Part shown: positions 1 through 11,900 of the stretch, piece after piece
Numbering within the stretch: position 1 is the first letter of the stretch
Layout: each line of letters opens with the position of its first letter
Source of the DNA: Obelidium mucronatum
Taxonomy: Eukaryota; Chytridiomycota; Chytridiomycetes; Chytridiales; Chytriomycetaceae
Length of the DNA stretch: 64,000 nt
Assembly: GCA_025765595.1 (NCBI GenBank)
Contig: JAIVFH010000002.1
Coordinates: 434,001-498,000 of the forward strand
Reading direction: 5' to 3'
Translations under genes and position numbers: made by a program
The notes under the pieces: generated by a model
What the model was told of the DNA's origin: nothing
Database searches by the model: none
The model's input: the letters and a program-made list of their open reading frames with translations, nothing else

Positions 1-100
1 ATATATTCGGTTGGCAAACGTCGAAATCAAGTACAAAAGGAGACGTGCTTCTTTAAACTCAAGTCTACGTGCTGGGCGTCTTTCCCAAATTGATTCCTAG
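1..100 (+). CDS. 3' end of a seven-helix membrane protein gene (partial)
   Basis: The first 100 bases hold an open frame starting at base 2 and ending in TAG at 98-100. It encodes about 32 residues beginning YIRLANVEIKYKRRRAS. This matches the C-terminus of the two genes that follow (YIRLVNMEINYKETRS and YTRLANTEIVYKRQRQS) and of the gene at 24.2 kb (YIRLVNVEVHYKEAR), so it is the last exon of another family member whose 5' part lies outside the window. The basic stretch after the last helix would be cytoplasmic. Function is unknown; see the complete copies for the architecture. Confidence 0.7.
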   Translation, partial: YIRLANVEIKYKRRRASLNSSLRAGRLSQIDS

Positions 101-192
101 TATTAAATCAATATGAACTTTACCTTCGAGCAAGCAATAAAGTGCATTCCTTGCGGTAAATCTCTACGAATTGGTCTAAAAAAATTTGGAAG

Positions 193-1178
193 ATGAATAC
201 AACAACCGCCTACGATCCAATTATCTATGAGATTGTTCAGCCGTATTCTTTCGCTTTGTTAGGCCTTTGCGTTGAGCAGTGCCTGCAGGGAATCATGTCT
301 CTCTTTCCTGTCGTCATCCACGTTTGCTTGAGAATTAAACGGGGCAAAGACACATCACCACCACCACCAGCCATTTTCCATCTTGTATTTTCACTCAACG
401 CGTTTTTGTTGGTCTATGACCTTACTGGATTTGTTCTCGTATTTGTTCAGATCGAGTCTGTCTGTGGTGGGCTTTACAAACTCAATAATCTAATTTGGCA
501 TCTTTTCTTTATTGGTTTTGGTACGTTGGATTCTTAGAAAAAAAGGGGGGCGTGTCAAATAATATGGAACCTATAATGTACAGGGGCGTTTATGCTTTGG
601 AAGTCGTGGATTGTTACTGAGAAAAATCGCGTTTTCTTGACGTTTGCGACATTAGCTTTAACGTATCGAGCCGTATGGGGAATTATTGATCTGTTATGGA
701 GTGGCGGGTATATTGTTTTCGATAGCGACCTTCACAAGTCAAACTGTGAATTTGATCAAAACAAGATTTCAGCCTTCCATTGCACAATAGGCGATGTAGC
801 TTCTGACGTCATAGCAACGATTGGATCTTTATATATGTTTTTCAAACCTGAGAACCAAACGCTGGCGTTTCAATCTCTTTGGTTTCAATTGGCCAAAGAA
901 AATGGTATAGTATGAATAGTACGTTTGAATGGAATCATCAAACTATATCTGACTTTTTTTTCCTAATAATTTTTGAAGTTATTAGATCGGTTGTAACATT
1001 GATTGTTTGCGTCATACTTATTTATCTTGAACAAAGTGATGTCCACCCAGGCGTGTTTTACGTTGCTTTTACGATTCAAGAGTATGTTTACATTCGGTTG
1101 GTTAATATGGAAATCAATTATAAGGAGACGCGCTCAGCTATTAATTTGGGTCTGCGAGCGGGGAATCTAACTGAATAG
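193..1178 (+). CDS. Seven-helix membrane protein, family copy 2
   Basis: Three exons (193-520, 584-904, 979-1178) join with GT-AG introns in phase 1 to give 282 residues. Both introns fall at the same codons as in the copies at 1349 and 24173. Hydrophobic segments suggest seven helices: two or three in exon 1, then around LWKSWIVTEKNRVF, YRAVWGIIDLLWSGG, the IGDVASDVIATIGSLYMF segment, and two in exon 3. Conserved marks are WKSWIVT-K-R, IWGIxDLxWSGG, FQSLWFQLAKEN and a basic tail after the last helix. No N-terminal signal peptide is needed. I do not recognise the family. The topology is GPCR-like, but no diagnostic GPCR motif is visible, so a receptor role is only a guess. The tandem arrangement indicates local duplication. 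Confidence 0.8.
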
Positions 1179-1348
1179 GCGTTTCATTTCATGGCTTTGA
1201 TTACGAAATTAGAAGAATAATACCCCAATTGAAAATTAGAATACTCTTGCGGCATACCTGTGTGAACGGGTCCGGAAAATGATTGATAATAAACAAACTG
1301 TTTAAATCCGAAAATCTTTGTAGTTCTTGCGAATCTTTAATTTATCCA

Positions 1349-2332
1349 ATGAACAGTACGAACTCTACAATAGAAGGCAGCCAAGAACTATCGGTTATAA
1401 CTACTCCAGTTACTTTCTTTATTTCAGGCCTTTGCTTCGAGCACTGTCTGTGTGGGATCCTGGCGTTAACACCTTATATGCAAAACTGTTGCCGCCCAAG
1501 TAGTCAACACACACAAACACCGACTCTCTATTATCTCATATATGTACTTAATATCTGTGCTTTGTTGTATCAAATATTCGTCACGATTTGCTGGTTCCCC
1601 CAATTCCTTATGACTGAGGCTTCATGTTTGTCAATGAACTTCATCAATTGTCTGTTGTGGCACTTCTTTTTTACGTCTTTCGGTAAAATTGAAACGGAAA
1701 ATCAGTTGGTTTCTTGATCCTCACTCCCAAATTCTGTACCTACTTCAATTATTAGATGCCTTCATTTTGTGGAAATCTTGGATTGTAACAGATAAAAGTC
1801 GCATATTTTTCTGGATTGCTGTAGTATGTATTCTGTACCGTATAATATGGGGAATCATCGACCTTGTATGGAGTGGCGGTCGTTGGGATTCCGACATTGG
1901 TTGCTATTACGAACAAAACAACGTGTCCGCTGTTTACTATACAATAGGCGAGGCAACGTGCGATATTGTCGCCACAATAGGGGCTCTGTATATGTTTTGC
2001 AAGCCTGAAAATAGGCTCGTGACATTTCAGTCCATGTGGTTCCAGTTGGCGAAAGAAAACGGTTTGTAATCAAAACGTTACCTTCAGAACAATGTGTCGT
2101 TTTCTAAGTTGGAAAATTCTCAGTATTGCGATCTCTGGCATCCCTTATCATTTGTGGAATTGTTATTTACCTTGAGACGTCAAGTTCAGTGAATTACCAA
2201 ATACTCTACATTGCCTATACGGCTCAAGTGTATATTTACACGCGACTAGCTAATACTGAAATTGTGTACAAGCGACAGCGGCAATCGTTGCATTCATCGT
2301 CGCTCAAAGGGCGTTCTTCAGCTGACCATTAA
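1349..2332 (+). CDS. Seven-helix membrane protein, family copy 3
   Basis: Exons 1349-1682, 1756-2061 and 2124-2332 again give exactly 282 residues with phase-1 introns. The ATG at 1349 (MNSTNSTIEG) is chosen because the frame upstream has no ATG. The N-terminus carries two N-glycosylation-like NST sequons, consistent with an extracellular N-terminus. Core motifs match copy 2: LWKSWIVTDKSRIF, YRIIWGIIDLVWSGGRW, FQSMWFQLAKEN and a final YTRLANTEIVYK. The first hydrophobic block contains the conserved GLCFEHCLCGIL (GLCVEQCLQGIM in copy 2, GLCFENCLIALI at 24.2 kb). No function can be named. Equal length and intron phase with copy 2 argue that both are intact genes. Confidence 0.8.
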
Positions 2333-2363
2333 AAGAGTTGTAATTACGTAATCACGATTTGAA

Positions 2364-3878
2364 ATGCTCTACCCCGAAGTTGTCGCGGCGCTCGCCGACG
2401 ACGCGGCGTTCGAGGCGCCGCCGCCGCGCAGCTTCGAGACGCAGCTCGCGCGGCCGTTCGCGGCGCCGCCGCCGCGCCTCGGCCGCGCGACGCAGACGGC
2501 GCTGTTTGGCGGCGTGCGGCTTGCGGTCGACGGCGTCGGCTTGGCGGGCTTGTGCGCCGCAGCGCCACCCCCGCGCGTGTTTCTGGCGCACGGCTCGTAT
2601 GGCCGTGCGGCGGCGCCGACCACTGCCGCGACTCTCGCGTGGACCGCCGCAATCGAACCCAATCCTGTTGCTTTCTACTACGCCGAGCTGTACCCGCGCC
2701 TGGTGGCGTCGCTGCGCGAGGCGGCGGTCTTTGTCGGCGCGCGAGCCGCAAACACCGTATTTGTCAGCAATGTCGAGGAGGGCATCGCGTGCGTGCTGAC
2801 AAGCATCTGCACGCACGTCACGGCGGAAAAGTATCGACTGCTGGCCTTTGACTTTACCTATGGTGCGTGTCGCCTGGCGCTGGAGCGGATCGCAAAGGAA
2901 AGGGGGTGTTCTGTTGAATGGATCAAGACGTCGTTCCCAATCACAAGGGCTTCCATTACGGAAGATATGCGCGTTCATTTACAGCAGAATGCTTCTGTGG
3001 AGAATGGCGGCCCGTATAGGCTCGCTTTGTTTGAACACATTACAAGTCCCACAGCGCTTGTTTTGCCAATCGAGGAACTTATTCATCTGTGCCGCAAATA
3101 TGGAATTCTGTCATTAGTGGATGGTGCTCATGGAATAGGCCAGGTGGATTTGAAACTGGATGCATTGAAACCCGACTTCTACGTTACCAACACGCATAAG
3201 TGGCTCTGTCATTCCCGAGGATGTGCCATCTTATGTGAGTTGACTCTGCTCAAACGGATAATCGTGTAATTCAGCCATGATGGCATTGAGGTAGATATCA
3301 GCTCAGAGCACCACTCAAAGATTAAACCACTCATTACGTCCTGGGGTGCAAATCAAGGACTCCATGCTGAATTCATATGGCAAGGAACAGCCGACTATGC
3401 GCCATATCTGTCTCTTCCTGTGACCATCAAATTATTCAATTGGTTAAGTTCCAATGATTTGTCATCGCTTTATTCTCGGAACTGCACACTCGCTCAACGC
3501 GCTGGAAACATGCTTTCACATGTATGGGGTACTAGTCTTCTCTCATTGGATCCAGATATGTTTGCCGCGATGGTTAGTGTTGCGGTTCCCGTTCGACAAG
3601 CAATGTCTGCGATTGATTGTGGAGAAGAAGCGTGCGGGATCTCGGACCTTCATGATGACTTGATTAATAAGTTTAGTATTGAAGTGCCTGTGTTTACGTT
3701 CAAGGGTAGAAAGTATATACGGGTGTCGATTCATGTGTATAATTGTTGGGATGATGTTTTGAAACTTGCAAGTGCAGTCTTGAATGCATTGGGGTATCAG
3801 CTTGGATCTGATGCGTTCAATCGATTACAGGATTATATCCGTGAGGAGGATGGTACGGTGGATGGTGAAAATGAATAA
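2364..3878 (+). CDS. Class-V PLP aminotransferase (isopenicillin-N epimerase/Egt2-like), with one in-frame stop
   Basis: The frame from ATG 2364 to TAA 3878 encodes a PLP-dependent fold-type I enzyme of the class-V group. It has the cofactor Asp and His in LVDGAHGIGQVDL and the Schiff-base lysine in TNTHKWLCHSRG; the C-terminal half contains FIWQGTADYAPYL, typical of isopenicillin-N epimerase-like and hercynylcysteine sulfoxide lyase-like proteins. The same frame is open throughout except for one TAA at 3267-3269. A 36-nt intron 3239-3274 (gttgac...ttcag) would remove it in frame, whereas the better donor GTGAGT at 3235 breaks the frame. So this is either a gene with a very short intron or one carrying a nonsense change. 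The first 500 bp are extremely GC-rich (Ala/Arg/Pro codons), the rest is not. Substrate is not determined. Confidence 0.75.
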
Positions 3879-4018
3879 AAAAAATTCCAATTTGTCGTAA
3901 TTTGTCAAACCAATATTGAGCAAATATTGAGCTTCAGGTGGCGTTGTTTCGTGGGACGGCGAAAATTCAGAGGAAAATTCAAGCTCTTTTGGGCCCACGA
4001 TTCAAACGTGGTGATTGA

Positions 4019-4025
4019 TATAAAA
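4019..4025 (+). promoter_or_regulatory. TATA-like box of the M1 aminopeptidase gene
   Basis: TATAAAA lies 38 bp before the ATG at 4063 in otherwise mixed sequence. Position and match fit a TATA element, but the transcription start is not visible. Confidence 0.4.
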
Positions 4026-4062
4026 AAGCAGAAAGATTGAATCCTTCTCAATCAATTCGAAA

Positions 4063-6990
4063 ATGTGCCTTTGCCACCACCAACAACTCGCCGATGTCCA
4101 GACTGGTGGACCAAACACTGATCCAGCTGCCTCCAGAGACATTCTTCCATCCAACATTGTTCCATCAAACTACGCAGTCTGGTTGGAGCCCGACTTTGAA
4201 ACTTTGACTTTTGCGGGAACAGTGGATATTCGGGTTGAAATCGTGGCAGAAACCACCACAGTAGTTCTCAATGCAAAAGAGCTCAAGATCCATAACGCGT
4301 CAATTACATACTCTATTGAACAAGGCAGTGTCCGCCGCCAGGAGGCTAAAGAAATCACTCTTGACACGGAGAAGGAAACTGTGACCTTCACCTTTCTTGA
4401 AGTGATTCCCACCGGTGTCTCTGCCGATATTCAAGTCTCATTTTCAGGTGTCCACAACGACAAGATGGCTGGATTCTACCGCTCCACATATAATGACGCT
4501 GAAGGAAACAAAAAATATCTCTTGTCCACTCAATTCGAGTCTACAGATGCACGCCAATGCTTCCCGTGCTTTGATGAGCCCGCATTGAAGGCAACATTCG
4601 ATAGCACCCTTGTTGTTCCAGTTGAATACACGGCTCTCTCCAATATGAATGTGATCTCAACTGTTGAGTTTGAGAACACTGCTGGAAAGAAAGTGAAGGA
4701 AGTCAAGTTTGCTCGTACCCCCATCATGTCCACATATGTATGAGCTCTTATTTTTTTTCATGGTGATGTGCAAATGGTATTGACTTCGCCTCTATTTTTT
4801 TATAGCTCGTCGCATACGCTGTTGGAGACTTGGAATACGTTGAAACCACCGCCCAACCAACTCTTCCTCTCGATTCCGGCCCAATCACTGTCCGTGTGTA
4901 CGCGATTCGTGGCCAAGTGGAGCAAGGAAAGTTTGCTCTCGACGTGGGTGCCAAAACTCTTGAATTCTTTAGCAAGTACTTCAACATTGCATACCCACTC
5001 CCGAAACTTGATATGCTTGCTGTTCCCGACTTTGCCGCTGGAGCCATGGAAAACTACGGGCTAGTGACGTACAGAAGTGCACTCTTGCTTTGTAACCCAG
5101 AAACAGCGACTACTAAAGCCAAAGCGGATATTGCAAGTGTTGTTGGACATGAGTTGGCGCATCAGTGGTTTGGAAACTTGGTCACCATGTCTTGGTGGAA
5201 TGATCTCTGGCTCAATGAAGGGTTCGCGACTTTTGTTGGATGGCTTTCCACGGATTATTTGTTCCCTGAATGGAAAGTGTGGACTCGTTTCGTGGTTGAA
5301 GATTTGGGAGGTGGTTTGGGGATGGATGGATTGCGTTCTTCTCACCCTGTTGAGGTTGAAGTGAATTCGGCAAAGGATATTATGCAGATTTTCGATGGAA
5401 TTAGGTAACGTTAATTTTCAGATATTTGTCGCCATCGAGATTCTGATGAAGGAGTTTTCAATTTTCAGTTACTTGAAGGGGGCTTCAGCGATTCGAATGC
5501 TTAATGAATTTCTTGGTGGGGACATCTTCATGAATGGTGTGCGGACATACCTCCAGGAATTCAAGTACAAGAATACCGTGACCGCAGATTTGTGGAGACA
5601 TCTCTCTGCTTCCTCTGGTCTTGACATCGCATCTCTGATGAAGAACTGGATTCAAGAAACTGGTTACCCATTGATTTCTGTTGAAGCCGAATCTTACAAT
5701 GACGAAGAAAAGACTCTTACTGTTACTCTATCTCAAACGCGTTTCCTTGCCAGCGGAGACTTGAAACCCGAAGAGGACACTGTTGTCTGGAATGTACCAA
5801 TCACCGTCGCAACTCACTTGACTGGAAAGACTGGCCCAGTAAAGCAAATCTTTGCCGAAAAGCAAGGAACCATTACATTTCCTTACGATGCTTCCACAGA
5901 CGCATTCTGGAAACTCAACGCGGGCGCCACTGGTTTCTACCGTGTCAAGTACTTGGACGCCCAAGTCGCGTCCATCGGACGTATTCTGCAAACGCGACTC
6001 AACGACTTTGGAGTTGGTGATCGCGTTCAATTCTTGAGCGATGCATTCCAACTCGCCAAGGCCAACATTGCCAGTGCTGCTCTTTTGTTGAACATGATCA
6101 ACTCGATGGAATCGGAAACAGACTACAGTGTTCTCCAACAAATCAGCACCTCCATTGGAAGTCTAAGAAACTATTCATACCGCGACGCGGATATCCAAGA
6201 AGCGCTTCGCGCCGTAGGACGGAAAGTCTTTAGCCCCAAAGTAGTCGCGTTAGGGTACGAGTTCCCAGAGTCGGATGACCACTTTACAAGATTGAATCGC
6301 GTTTTGGCCATTACTACATGCGAGCGAAACCGCGATGTGAATGTTGTAGCCGAACTGCGTTCCCGCTTTGACAGGTTCATTGGTGGAGAGAAGGAAGCAC
6401 TTCATCCTGAAATCAGAATTGTTGCCTTCAGGGCCGCCTTATCGAACGCGACTCCTGAAAACGCGAAAGCCACGTTCGACTCTGTGTTGGCGATTCTTGT
6501 TGATCCACAAACCGAAGAGGGCGAGAAGGAAGAAATTAGAGGAATTCTGGGGGCAATCAATTCTGCTGAACAAATTGACCGTCTCTTGAATGAAATCGTG
6601 TGGGATTCTTCAATTATCCGGCCCCAAGACTTTTTCTCGCCTGTTGGTGGATTGGCGCAGAATTGTACTGAGCCTGAAATCGTGAGACCCTTGTTGATTC
6701 AGTGGTTCAAGACAAACTTCAACAGAGCCAAGGAATTGTTTGGTGGGAACGTCATGTTCTTGGGTATCTTTGCGACAGTGTGCGTGTTTACGTCTATTGG
6801 TGAAGAGGCAATTGAAGAAATTCGTGCATGGGCCAGAGGTGACGGACTTGATGAAGAAGGAGTTGCGGCGCGAGTGAAGGATGTTGCTGGATTCAAGCGT
6901 CGTCTTGATCAGCTTTTGGAAGGAGTGCAGAATAACACGAATTTGATCAACGCGCAGCGTGAAAATATTCGATCATGGGTTGCTCTTTAA
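4063..6990 (+). CDS. M1-family zinc aminopeptidase (puromycin-sensitive/Aap1-like)
   Basis: Exons 4063-4737, 4806-5404 and 5469-6990 give 931 residues, the usual size for cytosolic M1 aminopeptidases, with perfect frames. The enzyme removes N-terminal residues from peptides. Visible signatures are the exopeptidase motif GAMENYGLVTYR, the zinc site HELAHQWFGNLVTMSWW (HExxH) with the third ligand E in LWLNEGF 18 residues on, and a downstream FDGISYLKGASAIRML across the second intron, typical of the family. The N-terminal beta domain starts at ILPSNIVPSNYAVWL and the long C-terminal helical domain ends IRSWVAL. There is no signal peptide or membrane anchor, so a cytosolic location is expected. 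A TATA-like box sits just upstream. Confidence 0.95.
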
Positions 6991-7172
6991 ATAAATGTGT
7001 TGAATAACAAGTAAAAAAGAAGAAAGAGGAAAAAGAACAAGTATTATATGCTAAATAGTGATTTTTATTGTTTTGACACGGATGGATGGAGAACTGTCAA
7101 AAACTATTTTCAGTATAAGATCATTAGATAAAGGGTTCACTTAGTTATCCTGCTGTTTTTAAGTCTTAGAAA

Positions 7173-7475
7173 ATCACGGATAGGGCCTAACAAAAGGCCC
7201 TGCCGTGTGGACGAGTATCCTCTGCTGCGCGGACAGCAGACAACCTACGCCAAGAAGACTAGCCTCCAGAGACCGAACTCTAGACGCAGTAGTCTCCCGC
7301 TGCTTTCACAGCCCCTTTTCCAAGTAATTGGATCATGGATAGAGTCTAACAAAAGACCCTGCCATGTGGACGAGTATCCTCTGCTGCGCGGACAGCAGAC
7401 AACCTACGCCAAGAAGACTAGCCTCCAGAGACCGAGCTCTGGACACAGTAGTCCCCCGCTGCTTTCGCAGCCCCT
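7173..7475 (+). repeat. Two tandem copies (159-bp period) of a hairpin-rich element, possible structured RNA
   Basis: Copies at about 7173-7316 and 7332-7475 are roughly 90% alike by eye. Each holds the same series of inverted repeats. Stem 1 is AGGGCCT/AGGCCCT (7182-7188 with 7195-7201), in copy 2 AGAGTCT/AGACCCT. Stem 2 is CTGCTG/CAGCAG. Stem 3 is GACTA/TAGTC enclosing CCAGAG/CTCTGG. Stem 4 is GCTGC-tttc-GCAGC, perfect in copy 2. In stem 1 the C7186-G7197 pair of copy 1 is T7345-A7356 in copy 2, a compensatory change, although another position becomes A.C. The region lies between a gene end and a convergent gene and carries no credible protein frame. Strand is assigned arbitrarily. It could be a tandem non-coding RNA gene or a small mobile element. 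Confidence 0.55.
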
Positions 7476-7791
7476 CCGTGTCAAGTTGTCAAAGAGCTCA
7501 TTTTAGGATGTTTTTGTTTTTGACAATTTTGAACGCGTTTCTTCGTTTTATTAAATTCTTGAGCAAAAGCAAACAGAGGGCAAAATGCGTGATTGTGTCT
7601 CTCGATGGCGAGGTTGGTTTTAACGTAGAGGATCAAATAGGAAGAGTTTCACTTCAAATCAAAATTCTGTCTAAGTGATTTGATAGCATCTAACATTTTT
7701 TTTGGGCACTATATACACTAAATACGAAGTATGATTTACAGCAAAAATTTATCCAATGTTGGGTAACGCAATCCGGTATTTGTAACAGTTT

Positions 7792-8726
7792 TCATCCTTG
7801 CCTCCTCGCACAGGGTTCCACTGTAGCAAACACTTGTGACCCCAAGAAACTTAAATACGAAGGTGGCCGACGACGACGCACTTGATTCAATTCATCCTTC
7901 TGATCCACCAGCATCACTGGATCCTCTTCCTTCTCCGTCACGGTCTCCCCACCTGCAACTTGTTGAATAGGCGCAAAGTTCTTTCCATTCCAATACTCAT
8001 GCTTCACCCACCCCGCCTCAATCACACACATCAAAATCAAATGACCGTGTCTTTCAAACACTTCTTCAACGCGACACACTAAATGCGCTACACACATGTT
8101 CAAAGCAATTAGGCCTTGCTGGATGTACAACTCCTTATCATCCAGTTTCGGTTTCTTGCGTGTTGTTGGCGTATTACCAGCGGCTGTTACTGCTTCTGCT
8201 GCTTGCTGTTGCACCACTGCTTGTGCCCTGCTGAATCTTGATTCTGTGTATCCTGATGATGATTCAGAGTCCATGGAAACAATGCCACCAGCTTCAAACC
8301 CGCCAGGAAGACAAATCCTCTCGTCTAATCCAAGTGTGACGAATTTGTCTTGATTCCGACCACTGCATGCGCCTACTTGCAATACAAGGTCGGACTGTTG
8401 TTGTGATGGAACGTTCAAGACGAATCGCGATGATACTGGGGTGGGATTTTCCATTCCTTTTTTGGAGGTGTTCGTTGTTGTTGTTGTTGTTTGTTTTTGA
8501 ATCTGATGAATCATCTCGTTGTTGTTCGAAAAGCACTTTGGCAGAGTATCGGTTTTGATTCATTGAGCAGATGAAATGGACCATTGTTGTCGATGGGTGT
8601 GAGCCAAGAGATTGTCATTACATTGCGACTGCTTGTTTTTACGTTGGATGTCGTGAGGAGGCAGACTGGGTTGGTGTAGAGTAACCGCGGACAACATGTG
8701 TTTCTCAACTTTCTCCATTTCATCAA
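7792..8726 (-). pseudogene. Flavin reductase-like (FMN-binding split-barrel) gene with frame breaks
   Basis: Pieces of one flavin reductase-like protein lie in successive frames. The N-terminal piece has LLYTNPVCLLTTSN and NVMTISWLTPIDNNG (near 8690-8590). The next frame holds HFICSMNQNRYSAKVLFEQQ (about 8575-8515). The third holds SRFVLNVPS, LVLQVGACSGRNQDKF, then GHLILMCVIEAGWVKHEYW and the C-terminal PSYLSFLGSQVFATVEP. Moving between pieces needs one base to be skipped each time, near 8588 and in the CAA/A-rich stretch near 8470, and possibly once more near the start. Such proteins bind FMN and often carry out NAD(P)H-linked flavin reduction. Because every motif is kept, sequencing insertions are as likely as true decay. 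The ATG is uncertain (8726 or about 8718). Confidence 0.6.
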
Positions 8727-8914
8727 AATATTTAATTATGTAGGAGAATAAGAGGTACATACATATAGATCAGATATAAGCATAAAGGCCGGGAACTTTT
8801 ATTATTTACCAAACTGAGGGCAAAATAATGAAAAAGACAAACAGAAAATACAAGAAGAATCAAAACAAAAAAAAAAAACTACCCAAAAAAACGATTAAAA
8901 AAATAATTGCATAA

Positions 8915-11900
8915 TTATGGTATCATTTCAAAAGATACTATAAATGCCAAGTGTCCATGTTTTTCCCTCACTCTCCCCACACTCTCCACTCCCGCAGTTT
9001 TTTCATGTTCGATAATCCGGTTTCTTTGCCTGACTTGTTGTCGATGACGTTGGAATACCCCCTGGATATCTTCCCACACCGCCTTGTCCATGCCGATCTT
9101 GTCGATAATAGTTCCCTTGCGCCTGCCACACCTCCGTTTTGGCTGGAACCCAACACTCTTCCAGGTGATGCTGGCGGTGGTGATGACGTGCCGGCAAACG
9201 GCTTTATGGTAGTGGTTGAGCTGGTTGAGGAAGTGACTGTTGCCGTTGCGGCTGCTGGTGCTGCTCGATCTGGTGTAATCGGTGGTGTGGCTTGTTGGTA
9301 TGGTTGTTGATACAAAATCTGATGCAGCTGCTGCTGTTGTTGCTGTTGCTGTTGTTGCTGGTGAGAAGAAGGGATTTTGTCGGAGCCCCAGAACTCCTCC
9401 AGCAGAAGCGGTGGTGGAGGAAGCCGGCTGGTGATAATATGGCTGCTGCAGATGGTATGGCTTAGCGCCTTGCAGGGTATGAGTTCCACTACTGCTGCTC
9501 GACACCGCAGAAGATGTTGTCGAAGCTGACGAGAACCGATTATGGTGTACCAGAGGGGCTGGTCCGTTACCCCATTTACTTGAATCAAAGGAAGTTCGGT
9601 TTTGAAGGGCCGCCGAAGTTCTCAAAGACGGATCTGATTCGCTGTGTGACAGTACAGATCGTGCACCAATCACTTTAACTGAACCAGGTCCATGAAGCGG
9701 ACGGTCCACTACAAAACGGAGAAAAAGGAGTCAATAATTGAAGTCACAACAAACTCCAAAAAAATAGAAACTCAACTCTTTTGCTTTTTCCCGCCTGCAG
9801 TCCACGCCAAGCTGTTCAAACTACCTCTTCGAGACAACTCCTCCTCCTCACTCTTTTCTTTCCCAACTTTGAAAAAGGCATCACCGCCACTCTCATCAAC
9901 ATTGAATCCACCCTTCTTGAAGAAGCCAGTATTGCTTCTGTGAATTTGTCCCACTTGTCCGCTTCCGCGACTGCTTTCTCCCCTTCGGCTCCCACCACCA
10001 TATTCTGAAAATGAATACTCGCTGCCACCAGCACCACCACCACCATCTTGCGACTGCGGAATCATCTTTTCCACCGCCAAATAGCTTCTTGATTCCTGTA
10101 ATGGATTTTGATAACCGCCTTCGCAGTGATGGGAATCGCATAGTAACAGAGGGTGCCTTTTGCCTCCGACGGTGTCGAAGCCGCTTGGAGCGTTCGATGA
10201 TGAGAAGTTGGATTGACTTGGGGCTGTAGGGGCTGCTTGCAAAGGGGTCGCATTTGCCGCAGACACTTGAGTCTTGGGTTGGAAGGCCTTGAGTGATAAT
10301 TTCCGAGTTAGGGACGATTCCGATGCTGGCGTTGCCGCAGGCGGGGATGTTTGATAGGGATGAGCGCTTCTGCAACGTTGAAGGAACTGGCGAATATGAG
10401 GAAGGAATGTACGGTGTCATGGGGCTTTGTGGACGATGGGGTGGGGGTGGGGCGTGATGGTAAGATCCAGGCTGGTTCGCTTTTGTATCGTTCAATTGGC
10501 CTTGGTTCGACTGCTCAATTGGTTTTGTTGGTTGTGAATGATTGTGGTGCTGAGGTTTGTTTTTGTCTGACGAAGAGTGTTTCTCTAAAGAGGAGCCAAC
10601 CAGCGTTGCAGACACTTGGGAACTGGTACGAGAGGCTGGCTTGTTACTGAGGTTTCTATGCGCGGGAGTGACCAGTTTCAGCTGCTCCGCATCAAAATGC
10701 AGGGGAATCTCTTTTCCTGGTGGCAACAATAGACCTGGAACTTGTTCTTTGAAGTACTTGCGATTGAATTCCTCCATTTTCTCTTCGTCTGTCAGTGTGG
10801 CAGTGGTCTCACCCTTCTGTTTCCCAGATTTGGCCATTTCTCGTCCAGGTCCCAATGGAACAATCAAACCAGGAACACTTCCTCCAACGAAACGGGGCAT
10901 TGTTTCCACAAGCACTTTTAAATCCTGCACGGAACATCGTCTACGAGGATCCAAGTCGAAGCAACGTCTCAAAAGGGCATCAAAATGCGGTGATAAATTG
11001 AATTGCTGCCTTAGAATGTTTGGATTCGTGGCAACAAAAGTTGAAAAGATGGGGTCGGTGGGATGGGCTTCGAACCATGGATTCTTTGCAAACAGCAAAT
11101 TGACGAGGATGACACCAAGTGACCAAACATCGCTAGAAGCTGGAGGGTAACCATTGCGACTGCTGAAAGGATTTAATGCAGGTTTCTTGTCTTTGGGTTG
11201 CTTGACATTCGGGTTTGTTGAGATATAATTGGGGTCAAAACATTCCGGCGCCATATATCGGACAGATCCACAGCCCATTTCTGTGCTCCACGTGTCGACT
11301 GTGGCCAGTCCAAAATCCGTTAATTTGATTTTGTAATCGTTCGGGGCACTGCTGGATGATACAATCAAGCAGTTTTCAGGTTTCAAGTCCCGATGAAAGA
11401 ATCCCTTTGAGTGACAATGTATCACAGCATCGACAATCTGACCAAAGATCTTTTTAACAGCATTATCAGAGAAACCGCCTCGTTTAGTGATTGCATCATA
11501 CAAGTCTACAGTGGGATCAGCAATTAGTCATTAAAAAATGTGAAAACTGGATTCTCCATACCCATTTCGCAGTAGTCCATGATCAAATACAGACACTGCT
11601 TAGTCTTCGACAGTTCCGAGAAGTGGAACAATATTTTCGTGATCGCAGAGATCCTTCATGATGACGACTTCATGGCGTTGCAGCTCCAGTTGTTTTGCGT
11701 CGAGGCCTTCTTTGAACAGCCGCTTGACGGCCCTTCGGGCTAGGCGGAGCAGGCAGCGCGGAGTCCGGCGTCGCCAGCGACAGGAATGGACATTGATGAT
11801 TCGACGGACGAGCGCCTCGCAGCGGCCGTCGCCGCCGCTGTCGCCGAGCTTTCGTGCGAGTTGCTTTGGCTCGGCAGGGCGACTTCGTGGGCCAGATAGA

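Noticed and set aside
7508..7678. 56-residue frame MFLFLTILNAFLRFIKFL after the hairpin repeats
   Set aside because: Too short, no homologous copy in the window and no promoter or splice context; probably chance.
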